The notes: generated by a model from the sequence alone, not told the origin. Counted from the stretch's first letter, positions 7,588 through 16,846 are shown. The stretch: 64,000 bases of DNA from Austwickia sp. (GCA_016699675.1 CP064985.1:558001-622000); one strand, 5' to 3'. Numbers and translations are program-made.

Positions 7588-9009
7588 TCATGGTGATCGC
7601 ACCGGTTCCGTCGAGACGCGTTCGGGCGCTTCTGGCGCCACGGCCGGCTCTGATGGCTCGGCCGGCTCGTCGGCGTCCTTCGGCTCGGGGTGCGAGGTCG
7701 GCGCTGGTGCCTCGGGGGTGGCCTTCGGCTCGGGGCGCGCGCTGGGCTCGGCCGGCTCGGGGGCCTCCGGCGCTGCGACGGGCAGGCAGAGCTCGACCTC
7801 GGTGCCGCCCTCCAGGCGTCGAATCTTGGCAGTGCCGCCGTGTCGCTCCATCCGGCCAAGAATGGACTCCCGGACGCCCAGCCGGTCCTCGGGGATGTCG
7901 TCGAGGTCGAAGCCGGCGCCGCGGTCCCGCACGAACGCCTCCACGCGGTCGCGGCCGGCCTCGACGTACGCCGTGACGGGCGGCGCACCGTGCCGTACGG
8001 CGTTCAGCAGCGCCTCCCGCAACGCCCGCACCAGCGCCTCGGCGCCCTCGTCCAGGGGCCGGTCGCCGGTGACGACGAGGTCAATCGGTACGCCGTGCAG
8101 CTCCTCGACCTCCGCGGCGACGTCGGTGGCCGCTGTCGCCAGGGAGTCCGTCGCGGCCTTGCCCCCGCCGTACAGCCAGGTGCGCAACTCGCGCTCCTGC
8201 GCGCGGGCCAGCTGCGCGATGCGGGCCGGGTCGTCGGTGCGTTGGATCAACGCGAGCGTCTGCAGCACCGAATCGTGCAGGTGGGCGGCGATGTCGGCCC
8301 GCTCGGTCTCGCGGATTCGGCTGGCCTGCTCGGCCTGGAGCCGCTTCCAGAACCGGATCCCCCACGGCGCCAGCACGAGTCCGAGCCCGCACAGCACCGC
8401 CACCGTGGCGATGAGCACGTCCCACAGGATCGTCGGGCCCGACCCGCGCGTCGCGAGCACGATGGATCCGGACACCGCCAGCGCGGCGCCCGCGATGATC
8501 CGCGCGAGGCTGCTGCGATCCCGTCCCCTGGAGGGGACCCCGAGCCAGTGCCGGCGCTCCTCGGTGTCGAGATGGGACCAGGCGATGACGGCCCCGCCGA
8601 CCACGGCGAGGATGGCGAGCACGCTGGTCAACGGCAGGTCGGTGCCGAACATCCCGGCCAGCAGCGGGCCGCCGATGGCCAGCATCCCCGCGCCGGCGAT
8701 CAGCACCCGCCAGGCGGGGTCGACCCGCCCGAGCCGCTCCCCGAGGGACCCACCGTCGGCCCCCTGCACCTCGCCCGTGCGGGGGTCCACCAGGTAGCCC
8801 GCGGGGGTGAAAACCCAGAGCAGGAGATAGACCGGTACGCCGATGCCGCCGAACAACGTCGCCATCACGAAGCCGCCGCGCGTCCAGGCCAGCGGCACCC
8901 GCAGGTGCGTGGCGAGCCCGGCGCAGACGCCCACGAGCACTCGACCCGACTGCGGCCGGTACATCCGGCGCACCTCGGGCGGCGTCAGGATCGTCGCTGC
9001 GGAGCTCAC
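7588..9009 (-). CDS. PspC-domain sensor histidine kinase (HPK7/LiaS-like)
   Basis: The 473-residue kinase begins with a PspC domain (about 12-75: MYRPQSGRVLVGVCAGLATHL, then a membrane helix), followed by about four more helices to residue 225. A HisKA_3 dimerisation region carries the phospho-acceptor His245 in AAHLHDSVLQTLAL. The ATPase domain has the N-box LREALLNAVRHG and a G-box DRGAGFD. The last 70 residues are a disordered Pro/Glu/Ala-rich tail that is unusual for the family. A divergent PspC membrane protein gene lies 125 bases away, which suggests a shared regulatory region and a LiaFSR-like three-component design. Confidence 0.9.
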   Translation of the reverse strand: MSSAATILTPPEVRRMYRPQSGRVLVGVCAGLATHLRVPLAWTRGGFVMATLFGGIGVPVYLLLWVFTPAGYLVDPRTGEVQGADGGSLGERLGRVDPAWRVLIAGAGMLAIGGPLLAGMFGTDLPLTSVLAILAVVGGAVIAWSHLDTEERRHWLGVPSRGRDRSSLARIIAGAALAVSGSIVLATRGSGPTILWDVLIATVAVLCGLGLVLAPWGIRFWKRLQAEQASRIRETERADIAAHLHDSVLQTLALIQRTDDPARIAQLARAQERELRTWLYGGGKAATDSLATAATDVAAEVEELHGVPIDLVVTGDRPLDEGAEALVRALREALLNAVRHGAPPVTAYVEAGRDRVEAFVRDRGAGFDLDDIPEDRLGVRESILGRMERHGGTAKIRRLEGGTEVELCLPVAAPEAPEPAEPSARPEPKATPEAPAPTSHPEPKDADEPAEPSEPAVAPEAPERVSTEPVRSP

Positions 9010-9070
9010 GTTCCTATCCTGACTCAGCCGGCGGGCCGGGCAGAAGGGTCCCGGACCACAATGGGGGGCC

Positions 9071-9092
9071 GCTCAGGGTCGGCTCAGGGTCG
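9071..9092 (+). repeat. Two head-to-tail 11-bp repeats, candidate operator
   Basis: GCTCAGGGTCG occurs twice in direct succession (9071-9081 and 9082-9092), 43 bases before the ATG of the PspC/LiaF-like gene and inside the divergent promoter region. The 11-bp period puts both copies on the same helix face. It may bind the adjacent NarL-type regulator, but this is inference. Confidence 0.4.
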
Positions 9093-9134
9093 GCCCGCAT
9101 GGGCCGCCGGGCCCGCGAACACCACGATGGAGTC

Positions 9135-10565
9135 ATGACCGACAACACCGCCCTCGACCAGATCGCGCAGCGCTCGGCGGCCACGGGCATCGTGCGTTGG
9201 CACGACCGGCGCATGATCGCCGGGGTGGCCCGCGGCATCGGGGCCCGCTACGACGTCGACCCGGTGGTCGTGCGCGTCGGCTTCATCGTCACCGCCTTCC
9301 TCGGCAGCCTCGGCATCGCGGCGTACCTGCTCGCGTGGGTCCTCCTTCCCGACGACCGGGGGCACACGCCGCTGCTGACTGCGGCCCGCGAGCGGGCCGG
9401 GGCCTCGATCGCCCTGGTCGTCGTCGCTGCGCTGAGCATCCTGGGGTTCGCCGTGGGATTCGGCGATCGCGGCGGCCGGTTCGTCGGACTCCTGGTCCTG
9501 ATCGGCATCGCGGTGCTGATCTGGCGCAAGGGCGAGTCTCGGCACACCGGCGGCGCCGCTAGCCAGGCGACCGGCTCGCGTATGGCCGGGTCGGCCACGT
9601 CAAGCCCCGCGGCCGACCGGGGCACGGCAAGCTCCGTGGACGGCGGCTCGGACGCCACCGGCCGGGTCGTCACCCGCCCGGTCCCCTCGGCCGACGCCGC
9701 TGACACGCCTACCGCAGCGAGCCCGATGCCGGCCACGACCGCGCAGCCCACCGAGGCTCCCGCCGGCGCGGGACCCGGCCGACCCGCGGAGATGCCGGTC
9801 ATCACCCCGTGGGGTGGGAGGGACGGCGAGCACATCACGACGTACGGCGCCGACGCCCACCCGAGCGCGCACGCGGCCGCCCCGCAGGCGGCGCGCGTGG
9901 TCACCCCGCCCGTCCCCCCGCGGACGCGACGGCGGCGGCTTGGCTGGCGCGCCTGGTTGCTCTGCGGGGGCCTCGCCCTCGGGTCCTACTCCCTGGCCCA
10001 CCAGATCGCGCTGGCCCAGGGACTCGGCCAGGGCCCGGCGGCCAGCCTCGCGATGGGCGTCGCGGGCGTCGTGGTCGGCGTCGCGATCCTCGTCATCGGC
10101 GCGCGGGGCTATCGGACCAGCGGGGTGGCGCCGACCGCCGCCATCGTCGCGTCGCTGGCCCTGCTGGCACCCTCCGCGAGCAGCTACGTGGGCCCGGACG
10201 CCGGCATGGGCGAGGTGAGCTGGCGCCCGGTCGCCGCGAGCGAACTTGACCGACGATTCGAGGTAGGCGCGGGCGAGGGCCAGCTGGACCTCACCGGGCT
10301 CGCCGCGACCGACCTGGCGAACCGAACCGTGCGCGCCAAGGTGGGCTTCGGCGAGCTGCGGATCCTCGTGCCCTCGGACGTGCGCGTCGAGGTCCGGCAC
10401 AAGGTCGGCCTCGGCCAGGTCAAGACCGCTGACGTGGACGGCACCACGGTCACGCGCGACGGCGCCGGGGTCAACGGCACCGCCAGCCTCGGCGACGGCC
10501 CGACCGTCGTCATCGACCTCCAGGTCGGCATGGGCGAGGCCCTCGTAGAAAGGACCCGGCGATGA
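9135..10565 (+). CDS. PspC-domain membrane protein with LiaF-like C-terminal domain
   Basis: The 476-residue protein starts at ATG after GGAG. A PspC domain occupies about residues 15-75 (WHDRRMIAGVARGIGARYDVDPVVVRVGF). Two more helices follow, then a long disordered Thr/Pro/Ala linker, three membrane helices at about 275-350, and a C-terminal beta-rich domain with repeating VGFGELRI, VGLGQVKT and VGMGEALV, the LiaF/DUF4097-type right-handed sheet. LiaF-type proteins restrain their cognate kinase until the envelope is damaged. The divergent PspC-kinase and regulator fit that role. The stop overlaps the next start (ATGA). Confidence 0.85.
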   Translation: MTDNTALDQIAQRSAATGIVRWHDRRMIAGVARGIGARYDVDPVVVRVGFIVTAFLGSLGIAAYLLAWVLLPDDRGHTPLLTAARERAGASIALVVVAALSILGFAVGFGDRGGRFVGLLVLIGIAVLIWRKGESRHTGGAASQATGSRMAGSATSSPAADRGTASSVDGGSDATGRVVTRPVPSADAADTPTAASPMPATTAQPTEAPAGAGPGRPAEMPVITPWGGRDGEHITTYGADAHPSAHAAAPQAARVVTPPVPPRTRRRRLGWRAWLLCGGLALGSYSLAHQIALAQGLGQGPAASLAMGVAGVVVGVAILVIGARGYRTSGVAPTAAIVASLALLAPSASSYVGPDAGMGEVSWRPVAASELDRRFEVGAGEGQLDLTGLAATDLANRTVRAKVGFGELRILVPSDVRVEVRHKVGLGQVKTADVDGTTVTRDGAGVNGTASLGDGPTVVIDLQVGMGEALVERTRR

Positions 10566-10897
10566 GCGCGCAGCAGCCTGTCGGCCCCGAACCATTCGAC
10601 CCGCAGCCGCTGGCCCCACAGCACCTGGACCCGCAGCCGTCGAACCTCCAGCCGCTGAGCCCGCAGCCGCCAGCGCCACCGCAGACCACCGCCCCGACGT
10701 ACGTCACCGGCCCGAACTTCGCCGCCATCGTCCTCGGCCTGGTGTGCGTCGTCGCCGGCGCGCTCACCATCGTGCAGGTGACGGCCGGCCTGGTCATCGA
10801 CTGGTCCCACGTGGGGCCGGGGGTGTTCACCGGCCTCGGGGTGCTGTTCGTCGTGATCGGCGCCTTCGGGATCGGCCGGCGCCGGCGCCGGACCTGA
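10562..10897 (+). CDS. Small two-helix membrane protein with Pro/Gln-rich N-terminus
   Basis: The 111-residue product has a 45-residue N-terminus built of degenerate PQPL/DPQP repeats, then two membrane helices (about 52-72 and 82-103) and a basic end RRRRRT. It is translationally coupled to the PspC/LiaF-like gene by an ATGA overlap, so it probably acts in the same envelope-stress module. I know no function for it. Confidence 0.75.
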   Translation: MSAQQPVGPEPFDPQPLAPQHLDPQPSNLQPLSPQPPAPPQTTAPTYVTGPNFAAIVLGLVCVVAGALTIVQVTAGLVIDWSHVGPGVFTGLGVLFVVIGAFGIGRRRRRT

Positions 10898-10929
10898 CCG
10901 CCGCGCCGATCGATCCGCGAGCACGCCGG

Positions 10930-11739
10930 TCAGTCAGCAAGCACGCCGAGTGCCCGCAGTTGCTCGGCCGGACCGGGCGCCCAGTCCACCTGGGCGGCCC
11001 GGTCCACGCGCACCCAGGCGGCCTCGGACGTCGTCCCGCCCAGGTCGTGCACGACCACGTCGGCCGGCGCGGCGCACTCGCCGCGGTAGACCAGCCGCAC
11101 CGCGTGAAAGTCCTCCGCAACCCCACGAGGAGAGCGACCCACCCAATGTGCGCTCTGCACGAACGCCAGCTCGCCCACGATCACGTCCTGCCCGGTCTCC
11201 TCCAGGGCCTCGCGCCGCGCTGCGACGGCGGGGTGTTCCGCCTCATTGAGGCCGCCACCCGGCAGTCCCCAGGTGCCGTCCCAGCGCAACGCCGCACCCG
11301 AGTAGCGCGTCGCCAGCACGCACCGGCCCCCCGGCCCCGCCCGGCCCAGCGAGTCCCGCACCCCCGCCGGGACCTCCGCCACCACGAGGACCGCGGCGGA
11401 GACCCGCTGCCGGCGTACCGGCTCTTCCCCCTCGGCGAGCTCCAGCCCGTCGTCGCGACCCACGACCCCGCGGCGGCGCAGTACCACCGGCTCCGGCCCG
11501 ATCAGCCGCTGCGGCGGGGAACACGGGGAGGCGGCTCGCACGGCGTACTCGATCGAGACCGCCCCGTTCCCCTCGCGAACCGCGGACACCGGCCGTTCGA
11601 TCCGCCAGCCCGCCCGGTTCAGCAGCAGCTCGGGATCCTGGCCGTGGCCCAGCGGGAGGTCGACGACCACGTCGGAGCCGCTGCGGGCGCGCAGGAGCAC
11701 GCCGTACGCCGGGTCCGCCGGGACCGCCGGCGACGTCAT
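10930..11739 (-). CDS. Nudix hydrolase
   Basis: The 269-residue protein has about 120 N-terminal residues of unclear role, then a Nudix domain. The Nudix box reads GGGLNEAEHPAVAARREALEETGQD, with the catalytic REALEETG around residue 180. Nudix enzymes cleave nucleoside diphosphates linked to another moiety. The substrate is not predictable, though its GT4 partner makes a nucleotide-sugar possible. The start codon overlaps the stop of the upstream glycosyltransferase (ATGA), so the two are one operon. Confidence 0.85.
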   Translation of the reverse strand: MTSPAVPADPAYGVLLRARSGSDVVVDLPLGHGQDPELLLNRAGWRIERPVSAVREGNGAVSIEYAVRAASPCSPPQRLIGPEPVVLRRRGVVGRDDGLELAEGEEPVRRQRVSAAVLVVAEVPAGVRDSLGRAGPGGRCVLATRYSGAALRWDGTWGLPGGGLNEAEHPAVAARREALEETGQDVIVGELAFVQSAHWVGRSPRGVAEDFHAVRLVYRGECAAPADVVVHDLGGTTSEAAWVRVDRAAQVDWAPGPAEQLRALGVLAD

Positions 11740-12896
11740 GAACTGGCGAGGGTCAGGCCGCGCAGCGCGGCGGCGCGCCGGTACTCGGCCAGGGTCACGT
11801 CGACGACGTACGACCAGTCCTGCACCGGCGGGGTCGTGACGTTGTGGCGCCACATGGCCTCGCGCCACTCGTGGTCCGAGAGCAGCCGGGCGATCGCCCG
11901 CGCCATGCCCTCGTCGTCCTCGGCGAGCATCCCGTTGACCCCGTTGTCGATGAACTCGACGCAGCCGCTGGAGTCCAACCCGACCACCGGCAGCCCGACG
12001 CACCGGGCCTCCAGGGCGGCGATGCCGAAGGACTCCAGCTTCGCGGGCGAGACGTAGACATGGCTGCGCTGGTAGAGGCTCAGCAGCTCGGCGCGGCTGA
12101 CGCGGCCGGGCAGGTCCACCCAGTCGGTCATGTGGCGGCGCTCGACGTACGCCCGCACCAACGGCTCGAGGCGACCCTCCCCGAGGATGGTGACCCGGAA
12201 CGGCACCTCCGGCACCATCTCGCGGACCCGGCGCATCAGCGCGAGGAACGGCAGCGGCCGCTTGCGGGTGGCCAGCCGCATCGCCGAGACGACCTGCAGC
12301 TCGCCGTCCCGGCCGGGCGGATCGAGCGGGGTGGCCGCGGCCTCGTGCCACCAGTGGTCGATGTCGATGCCGTTGGGGACGACCTTGACCGTCCCGCGGC
12401 CGGCCAGGGCCCGCTGCACGGGCTCGGCGGCCGCCCGGGAGACCGCGCTCATCGCCACCCCGGAGCGGGCCCACAGCCGGGCGATCTGGCTCAGGTGGAA
12501 CAGCGGCTCGGCCGGGCCGAGCATGCAATGCCAAGTCATCGCCACCGGCAGCCCCAGCTGCAGGGCGACCCGGGTGCAGTCGACCGTGAACGGGCTCGTG
12601 ATCCCCATCTGGACGTGCGCCACGTCGAAGCCGCCGGCCGCGAGCCGACGCTTCACCTCGGACTTGGCCAGCGGGTTGATCGGCAGCCGCCCGGGCAGGT
12701 CCGCGCCCATCCGGTGGATGGGCAGGCCGTCGACGATCTCCACGACGCCGGCCCGTTCGTCGCTCTCCCCCAGCGTCGCCGTGAACACCTCGACGTCGTG
12801 CCCCGCGGCCATCAGCCGGTACGCCAGATCGCGGGCCTGCACCTCGATCCCCCCGAGGCGGGGCAGGTAGCAGTCGGACAGCAACGCGATCTTCAC
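11736..12896 (-). CDS. GT4-family glycosyltransferase (PimB/PimC-like)
   Basis: The 386-residue protein is a GT-B fold enzyme. The N-terminal domain begins KIALLSDCYLPRLGGIEVQARDLA, with the GGIE/H loop of GT4 enzymes. The C-terminal donor site has RKRPLPFLALMRRV and the EX7E motif in LESFGIAALEARCVGLPVVG. Such enzymes move a sugar from a nucleotide donor, often to phosphatidylinositol or another lipid at the inner membrane face. I chose the GTG start at 12896, which gives MKIALLSD. A TTG nine bases upstream is an alternative. No strong ribosome-binding site is visible for either. Confidence 0.85.
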   Translation of the reverse strand: MKIALLSDCYLPRLGGIEVQARDLAYRLMAAGHDVEVFTATLGESDERAGVVEIVDGLPIHRMGADLPGRLPINPLAKSEVKRRLAAGGFDVAHVQMGITSPFTVDCTRVALQLGLPVAMTWHCMLGPAEPLFHLSQIARLWARSGVAMSAVSRAAAEPVQRALAGRGTVKVVPNGIDIDHWWHEAAATPLDPPGRDGELQVVSAMRLATRKRPLPFLALMRRVREMVPEVPFRVTILGEGRLEPLVRAYVERRHMTDWVDLPGRVSRAELLSLYQRSHVYVSPAKLESFGIAALEARCVGLPVVGLDSSGCVEFIDNGVNGMLAEDDEGMARAIARLLSDHEWREAMWRHNVTTPPVQDWSYVVDVTLAEYRRAAALRGLTLASS

Positions 12897-13004
12897 AAGG
12901 CCCAAGGATCACACAGTCGCGGGCGGCGCACCCCCACGCCGCGCAAGATCGGGTCGAATGTCCAGCTCCGTGGGTTCGGGTGGTTTCTCGGCGATGATCG
13001 GTGC

Positions 13005-13856
13005 ATGAGCCGCACGATCGTCGCCGTCAATGCCCACCCCGACGACGAGGCCCTGCTCATGGCGGGGACGCTGGCCAAGGCCGCCGCCGCCGGACATCGC
13101 GTGGTGCTGGTCGTGGCCACGGACGGTGAGCTGGGGCTGACCTCGACCGAGCTGGGCCTGGGCAGCGGGGCCTCGCTGGGCCACCGCCGGCTCGCCGAGC
13201 TGCAGGCCAGCGCCGACGCCCTCGGCGCCGCGCGGGTCGTGCACCTGGGCTATGCCGACTCGGGGATGGGCCCGGAGCTGTTCCCCGACCCGCCGGGACG
13301 GACGCGGTTCCTCGCCGCCGACCCAGCCGAGGCGGCCGAGCGCGTCGCCGAGGTGCTGCGCGCGGAGCGGGCGGACGTGGTGATCGGGTACGACGCCAAC
13401 GGCGGCTACGGCCATCGCGACCACGTGCGGCTGCACGAGGTCGTCCGCCGGGCGACGCTGCTGGCCGACACCCCGCGGCTCCTGGAGGCCACGATCCCGC
13501 GGGACCTCATCGCCCGGGCCGTGGAGCTGGTCGGCAAGGTCTACCGCTTCCCACCGGACTTCGACCCCACCTCGTTTCGGCGGTCGTTCTCGCCCCGGGA
13601 TCAGATCACGCACCGCGTCGACGTACGCGCGTTCGCCCGCGCCAAGCGCGCCGCGATGGCGGCGCACACCTCGCAGGCCGCCGCGGACGACGGGGCCGAC
13701 CGCACGCTGGCCGCCTTCCTGCGGATCCCGCGGCCGCTGTTCGCGCTGGTCTTCGGGCGGGAATGGTACGTCGACGCGACGGGCCTCGAACCGGGTACGC
13801 CGGCGCCTCACCGCCCACCAGGTACCCTCAAGAACGACGTCTTCGCAGGCCTGTGA
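13005..13856 (+). CDS. PIG-L family N-acetyl-sugar deacetylase
   Basis: The 283-residue protein carries the zinc/catalytic AHPDDE at residues 10-15 and the second His cluster in YGHRDHVRLHEVV, as in MshB, Mca and other LmbE-type enzymes. Family members remove acetyl groups from GlcNAc-containing substrates such as GlcNAc-inositol or mycothiol conjugates. The exact substrate cannot be told, and the sequence lacks any feature that would assign it to MshB. It begins 108 bases from the divergent glycosyltransferase, so the two might act on one glycolipid. Confidence 0.85.
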   Translation: MSRTIVAVNAHPDDEALLMAGTLAKAAAAGHRVVLVVATDGELGLTSTELGLGSGASLGHRRLAELQASADALGAARVVHLGYADSGMGPELFPDPPGRTRFLAADPAEAAERVAEVLRAERADVVIGYDANGGYGHRDHVRLHEVVRRATLLADTPRLLEATIPRDLIARAVELVGKVYRFPPDFDPTSFRRSFSPRDQITHRVDVRAFARAKRAAMAAHTSQAAADDGADRTLAAFLRIPRPLFALVFGREWYVDATGLEPGTPAPHRPPGTLKNDVFAGL

Positions 13857-13936
13857 CCGGCCGACCGCCCAACCCGGGACGACGCGGCGAGATCGTTGCG
13901 CCCGTGCCGACCGACAGCACACCACCAAGGGGACCC

Positions 13937-15082
13937 GTGGCCACCGACGAGACCACCCGCGAGACCAACGCGCCCGCGCCCGGGCCCGGCGCGGGCAAGC
14001 CGGCACGCAGCACGGCCGACGTCGTCAAGAAGACCCTCCAGGTGGTGGTCGGCCTCGGGGTCGCCGTCGTCCTGCTCGGATGGGTCCTGCCCTGGCTGAC
14101 CCACACGTCCTGGCATCAGATCGGCTGGGAGCTGCGCCGGCTCGGCTGGGGCAAGGCGCTCATGCTCTTCGGCTTCATGATGGCCGGCCTGTACTGCTAC
14201 ACCTTCACGCTGTCGGCCTCGCTGCCCGGCTTGAAGCACGCGCCGGCGCTCATCGTGAACCTGTGCGGGTCCGGGGTGTCGAACTCGATGCCCGGCGGTG
14301 GCGCGGTGGGCGTCGCCGCGCAGTACGCGATCTTCCGGTCCTGGGGCTTCAGCCACCGCAACATCGGCACGTCGCTGATCATCACCTCGATCTGGAACCT
14401 GCTGGTCCGCGCGATCCTGCCGATGATCGCGGTGATCTGGCTGCTGGTGAGCGGGACCACGGACCTGCCGCACCTCATCGTCATCGGGGTCGGCGGCGCC
14501 GTCGTGGTCGCCGCGGTGATGGTCGGGCTGGCCGTCGCGATCCTCGCCTCCGACAAGAGCGCCCACGCGATCGGCAAACTGCTCAACAAGGTGGTCCGCC
14601 CGGTGCTGCGGCTGCTCAAGAAGAACGACCAGGTCGACGTCGAGGCCATCGCCCTGGACATGCGGTCCCGCGTGATCGGCGTGGTGCGGCCGGGGTGGCT
14701 GCGTCTCACGTTCGGGATCGTGGGCTTCCTCGGGATCTACTTCTTCCTCTTCCGCGAGTGCATGCTCGCGTTCGGGATCGACCTGCCGTGGGCCCAGGCG
14801 TTCGCCTGCTACGCCCTGTCCCGAATGCTGACGATGGTGCCGCTGACGCCCGGCGGGATCGGCGTCACCGAGCTGGCCGCCGGGCTGATGGTGGCGTTCG
14901 GCGCCGGTGGGCACCAGGCCGCCGCAGCCGTCGTCCTCTTCGCGATCTACAGCCACATCCTGGAGATCCCGCTGGGGATGCTCGCGTTCGTGGCCTGGCG
15001 GGCGACGAAGGAGCGCTACTTCGTCGGGCAGGTCGACGGTCCGGACGACGGCCCGGAACACGGCCTGCCGGCGTTCCACTGA
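13937..15082 (+). CDS. UPF0104/lysylphosphatidylglycerol-synthetase-like transmembrane protein
   Basis: The 381-residue protein has a short disordered head and about eight membrane helices. The family signatures are SNSMPGGGAVGVAAQYAIFRSWG and MVPLTPGGIGVTELAAGLMVAFG. These match the flippase-like half of MprF (UPF0104/AglD). In bacteria such stand-alone proteins are thought to move lipids or lipid-linked sugars. Several in-frame starts exist. I prefer the GTG at 13937 after AAGGGGA, which gives MATDETTRE. It lies 80 bases downstream of the PIG-L deacetylase on the same strand. Confidence 0.8.
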   Translation: MATDETTRETNAPAPGPGAGKPARSTADVVKKTLQVVVGLGVAVVLLGWVLPWLTHTSWHQIGWELRRLGWGKALMLFGFMMAGLYCYTFTLSASLPGLKHAPALIVNLCGSGVSNSMPGGGAVGVAAQYAIFRSWGFSHRNIGTSLIITSIWNLLVRAILPMIAVIWLLVSGTTDLPHLIVIGVGGAVVVAAVMVGLAVAILASDKSAHAIGKLLNKVVRPVLRLLKKNDQVDVEAIALDMRSRVIGVVRPGWLRLTFGIVGFLGIYFFLFRECMLAFGIDLPWAQAFACYALSRMLTMVPLTPGGIGVTELAAGLMVAFGAGGHQAAAAVVLFAIYSHILEIPLGMLAFVAWRATKERYFVGQVDGPDDGPEHGLPAFH

Positions 15083-15136
15083 CGCTGATCCCCTGAACGA
15101 CTCCCTGCCAAACGACGCCCTGCCAGCGCCCCCCTT

Positions 15137-15168
15137 CTGAGCGACCCCCTGACGCGGGGGTCGCTCAG
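15137..15168. terminator. Bidirectional hairpin terminator
   Basis: A perfect 13-bp stem (15137-15149 and 15156-15168, loop tgacgc) lies between the convergent UPF0104 gene and the chemoreceptor gene. Its right arm overlaps the chemoreceptor stop codon. Confidence 0.85.
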
Positions 15169-16793
15169 TAGGTAAACCGGCCGACGAGCGCCTGAAGATC
15201 CGCCGCGCGATGCGAGAGCTCGCCCGCCGCCTGCGCCGCGCTCTTGGCGGCCTCGGTCGACTCCGCGGCGCCGCGGGCGGCCTCGCTCACCGTGGTGGCG
15301 ATGGCGTGCGACCCTCCGGCGGCCTCGGTGACATTGCGACCCATCTCGTTCGTGGTCGCGGTCTGCTCCTCCACCGCGGAGGCGATCGTCGACTGCGTGT
15401 CGTTGATCTGCGCGATGATGCCGCTGATCTGGCTGATGGCGGCCACGGCCGCGTCGGTGTCGACCTGGATGGCCTCCACCCGGCGGGCGATGTCCTCGGT
15501 GGCCCGGGAGGTCTCCTGGGCCAGGTCCTTGACCTCGTTGGCGACGACCGCGAAGCCCTTGCCCGCCTCGCCGGCCCGGGCGGCCTCAATGGTGGCGTTG
15601 AGCGCCAGCAGGTTGGTCTGTTCCGCAATGCTCGTGATCACCTTGATGACATTGCCGATCTCCGCCGAGGACTCGCCGAGCTTGGCGACCGTGGCGTTCG
15701 TGGCGGTGGCCACCCCGACCGCGCGGGCGGCCACGCCGGCCGCGTCGGAGGCGTTCTTCGCGATCTCGCGGATCGACGCGGTCATCTCCTCGGTGCCGGC
15801 CGCCACCGTCTGGACGTTGCGGGACACCTCTTCCGCCGACCCAGTGACCTCGGTGAGCTGTTCGGTCGCCGCCGTCGAGGACGCACCCACCTGGGTCGCC
15901 ACCGCGGTCAGCTCTTCCGCGGCGGCCGCGACGGTCGACGACGCCTGGCCCACCTGGCTCAGCACGTCCTGCATGGACTGCCGAGTGGCCTCGGCCGCCT
16001 TCGCCATCTGACCGACCTCGTCGTTGGTGTTGACCTGCGCCGCGACGGTCAGGTCGCCGCGGCCCATGGCCTCCATGCTGGCGCGGACCCCGCTGACGGC
16101 CGCCAGGACCGCCCTGCTCACCAGCAGCGCCACCGCGGCGACCGCGCCCAGCACCACCAGGAGCGTCACGATCGTGACGATGTTGGCGGCCCGGGCGGTG
16201 TCGTCCTGGCTCTGCGACGCGGCGGCGATGCGGCCCTCGGTCGTCTTGACCAGGGCATTGATAGCCTGGGTCGCCTGGGCGGTGACGGCGACCTCTTCCT
16301 TCAGCGTGAGCGACTGCGCCTGGGCCGCCTTGGCCGGGTCGCCCGTGGCGATGAGGGCCACGATCTTCTCGTCGAGGGCGTTGAACTCCAGCAGGTCGGT
16401 CTTGAACTTGGCGAGCGCGGCCTTGCCGGCGTCGGTCTTCAGCGTGGGGAAGTCCGCCAGCTGCTGCTTGAGCGAGGCCCCCGCATCCAGGAACGACTTG
16501 CGGTGGCTGTTGCCGGGATCGATGGCCTTGGTCCCGTCCTCGTTGACCGCGAGCACGTACTCGGTCTGCGCGCCGTTGTAGGTGTTCATCGTGATGGCGG
16601 CGTTGAGCGCGGCCTGCTGGGCCCTCGCGGCAGACTCGATCTCGTGGGCCGCCGCCGTCAGTCGCGACTGCGACCAGACGTTGACCCCGCCGAGGGCGAG
16701 GGCGCCGGCTAGCCCGATGCCACCGACGAGCAGGATCTTGGCGCGCAGTCCGAGCGCGCGCGCCGAACGACGCTGACCAGATGCAGGAGCCAC
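15165..16793 (-). CDS. Methyl-accepting chemotaxis protein
   Basis: The 542-residue receptor has a membrane helix at about 19-40, a periplasmic-side four-helix-bundle sensor of about 170 residues (MCP_2/3HB-like), a second helix (IVTIVTLLVVLGAVAAVALLVS), a HAMP domain, and a long signalling coiled coil whose tip reads IAEQTNLLALNATIEAARAGEAGKGFAVVANEVKDLA. This contacts CheA and CheW at the pole. It implies motility, but no che or fli gene is visible here. The GTG start follows GGAAAGG at good spacing. A 9-bp hairpin lies 32 bases upstream of the start. Confidence 0.93.
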   Translation of the reverse strand: MAPASGQRRSARALGLRAKILLVGGIGLAGALALGGVNVWSQSRLTAAAHEIESAARAQQAALNAAITMNTYNGAQTEYVLAVNEDGTKAIDPGNSHRKSFLDAGASLKQQLADFPTLKTDAGKAALAKFKTDLLEFNALDEKIVALIATGDPAKAAQAQSLTLKEEVAVTAQATQAINALVKTTEGRIAAASQSQDDTARAANIVTIVTLLVVLGAVAAVALLVSRAVLAAVSGVRASMEAMGRGDLTVAAQVNTNDEVGQMAKAAEATRQSMQDVLSQVGQASSTVAAAAEELTAVATQVGASSTAATEQLTEVTGSAEEVSRNVQTVAAGTEEMTASIREIAKNASDAAGVAARAVGVATATNATVAKLGESSAEIGNVIKVITSIAEQTNLLALNATIEAARAGEAGKGFAVVANEVKDLAQETSRATEDIARRVEAIQVDTDAAVAAISQISGIIAQINDTQSTIASAVEEQTATTNEMGRNVTEAAGGSHAIATTVSEAARGAAESTEAAKSAAQAAGELSHRAADLQALVGRFTY

Positions 16794-16824
16794 AATTGAC
16801 CTTTCCACGGCTGGGTGCGGACCA

Positions 16825-16846
16825 CCCGACCGCACGCGCGGTCGGG
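16825..16846 (-). promoter_or_regulatory. 9-bp hairpin in the 5' leader of the chemoreceptor gene
   Basis: CCCGACCGC and GCGGTCGGG (16825-16833, 16838-16846) form a perfect stem with a 4-base loop, 32 bases upstream of the GTG. It may stop upstream transcription or affect access to the leader. No T tract follows. Confidence 0.4.

Noticed and set aside
10930..12912. Nudix and glycosyltransferase region read as one 660-residue protein
   Set aside because: The upstream part is in the wrong frame for the GT4 enzyme. The ATGA overlap shows two separate genes.
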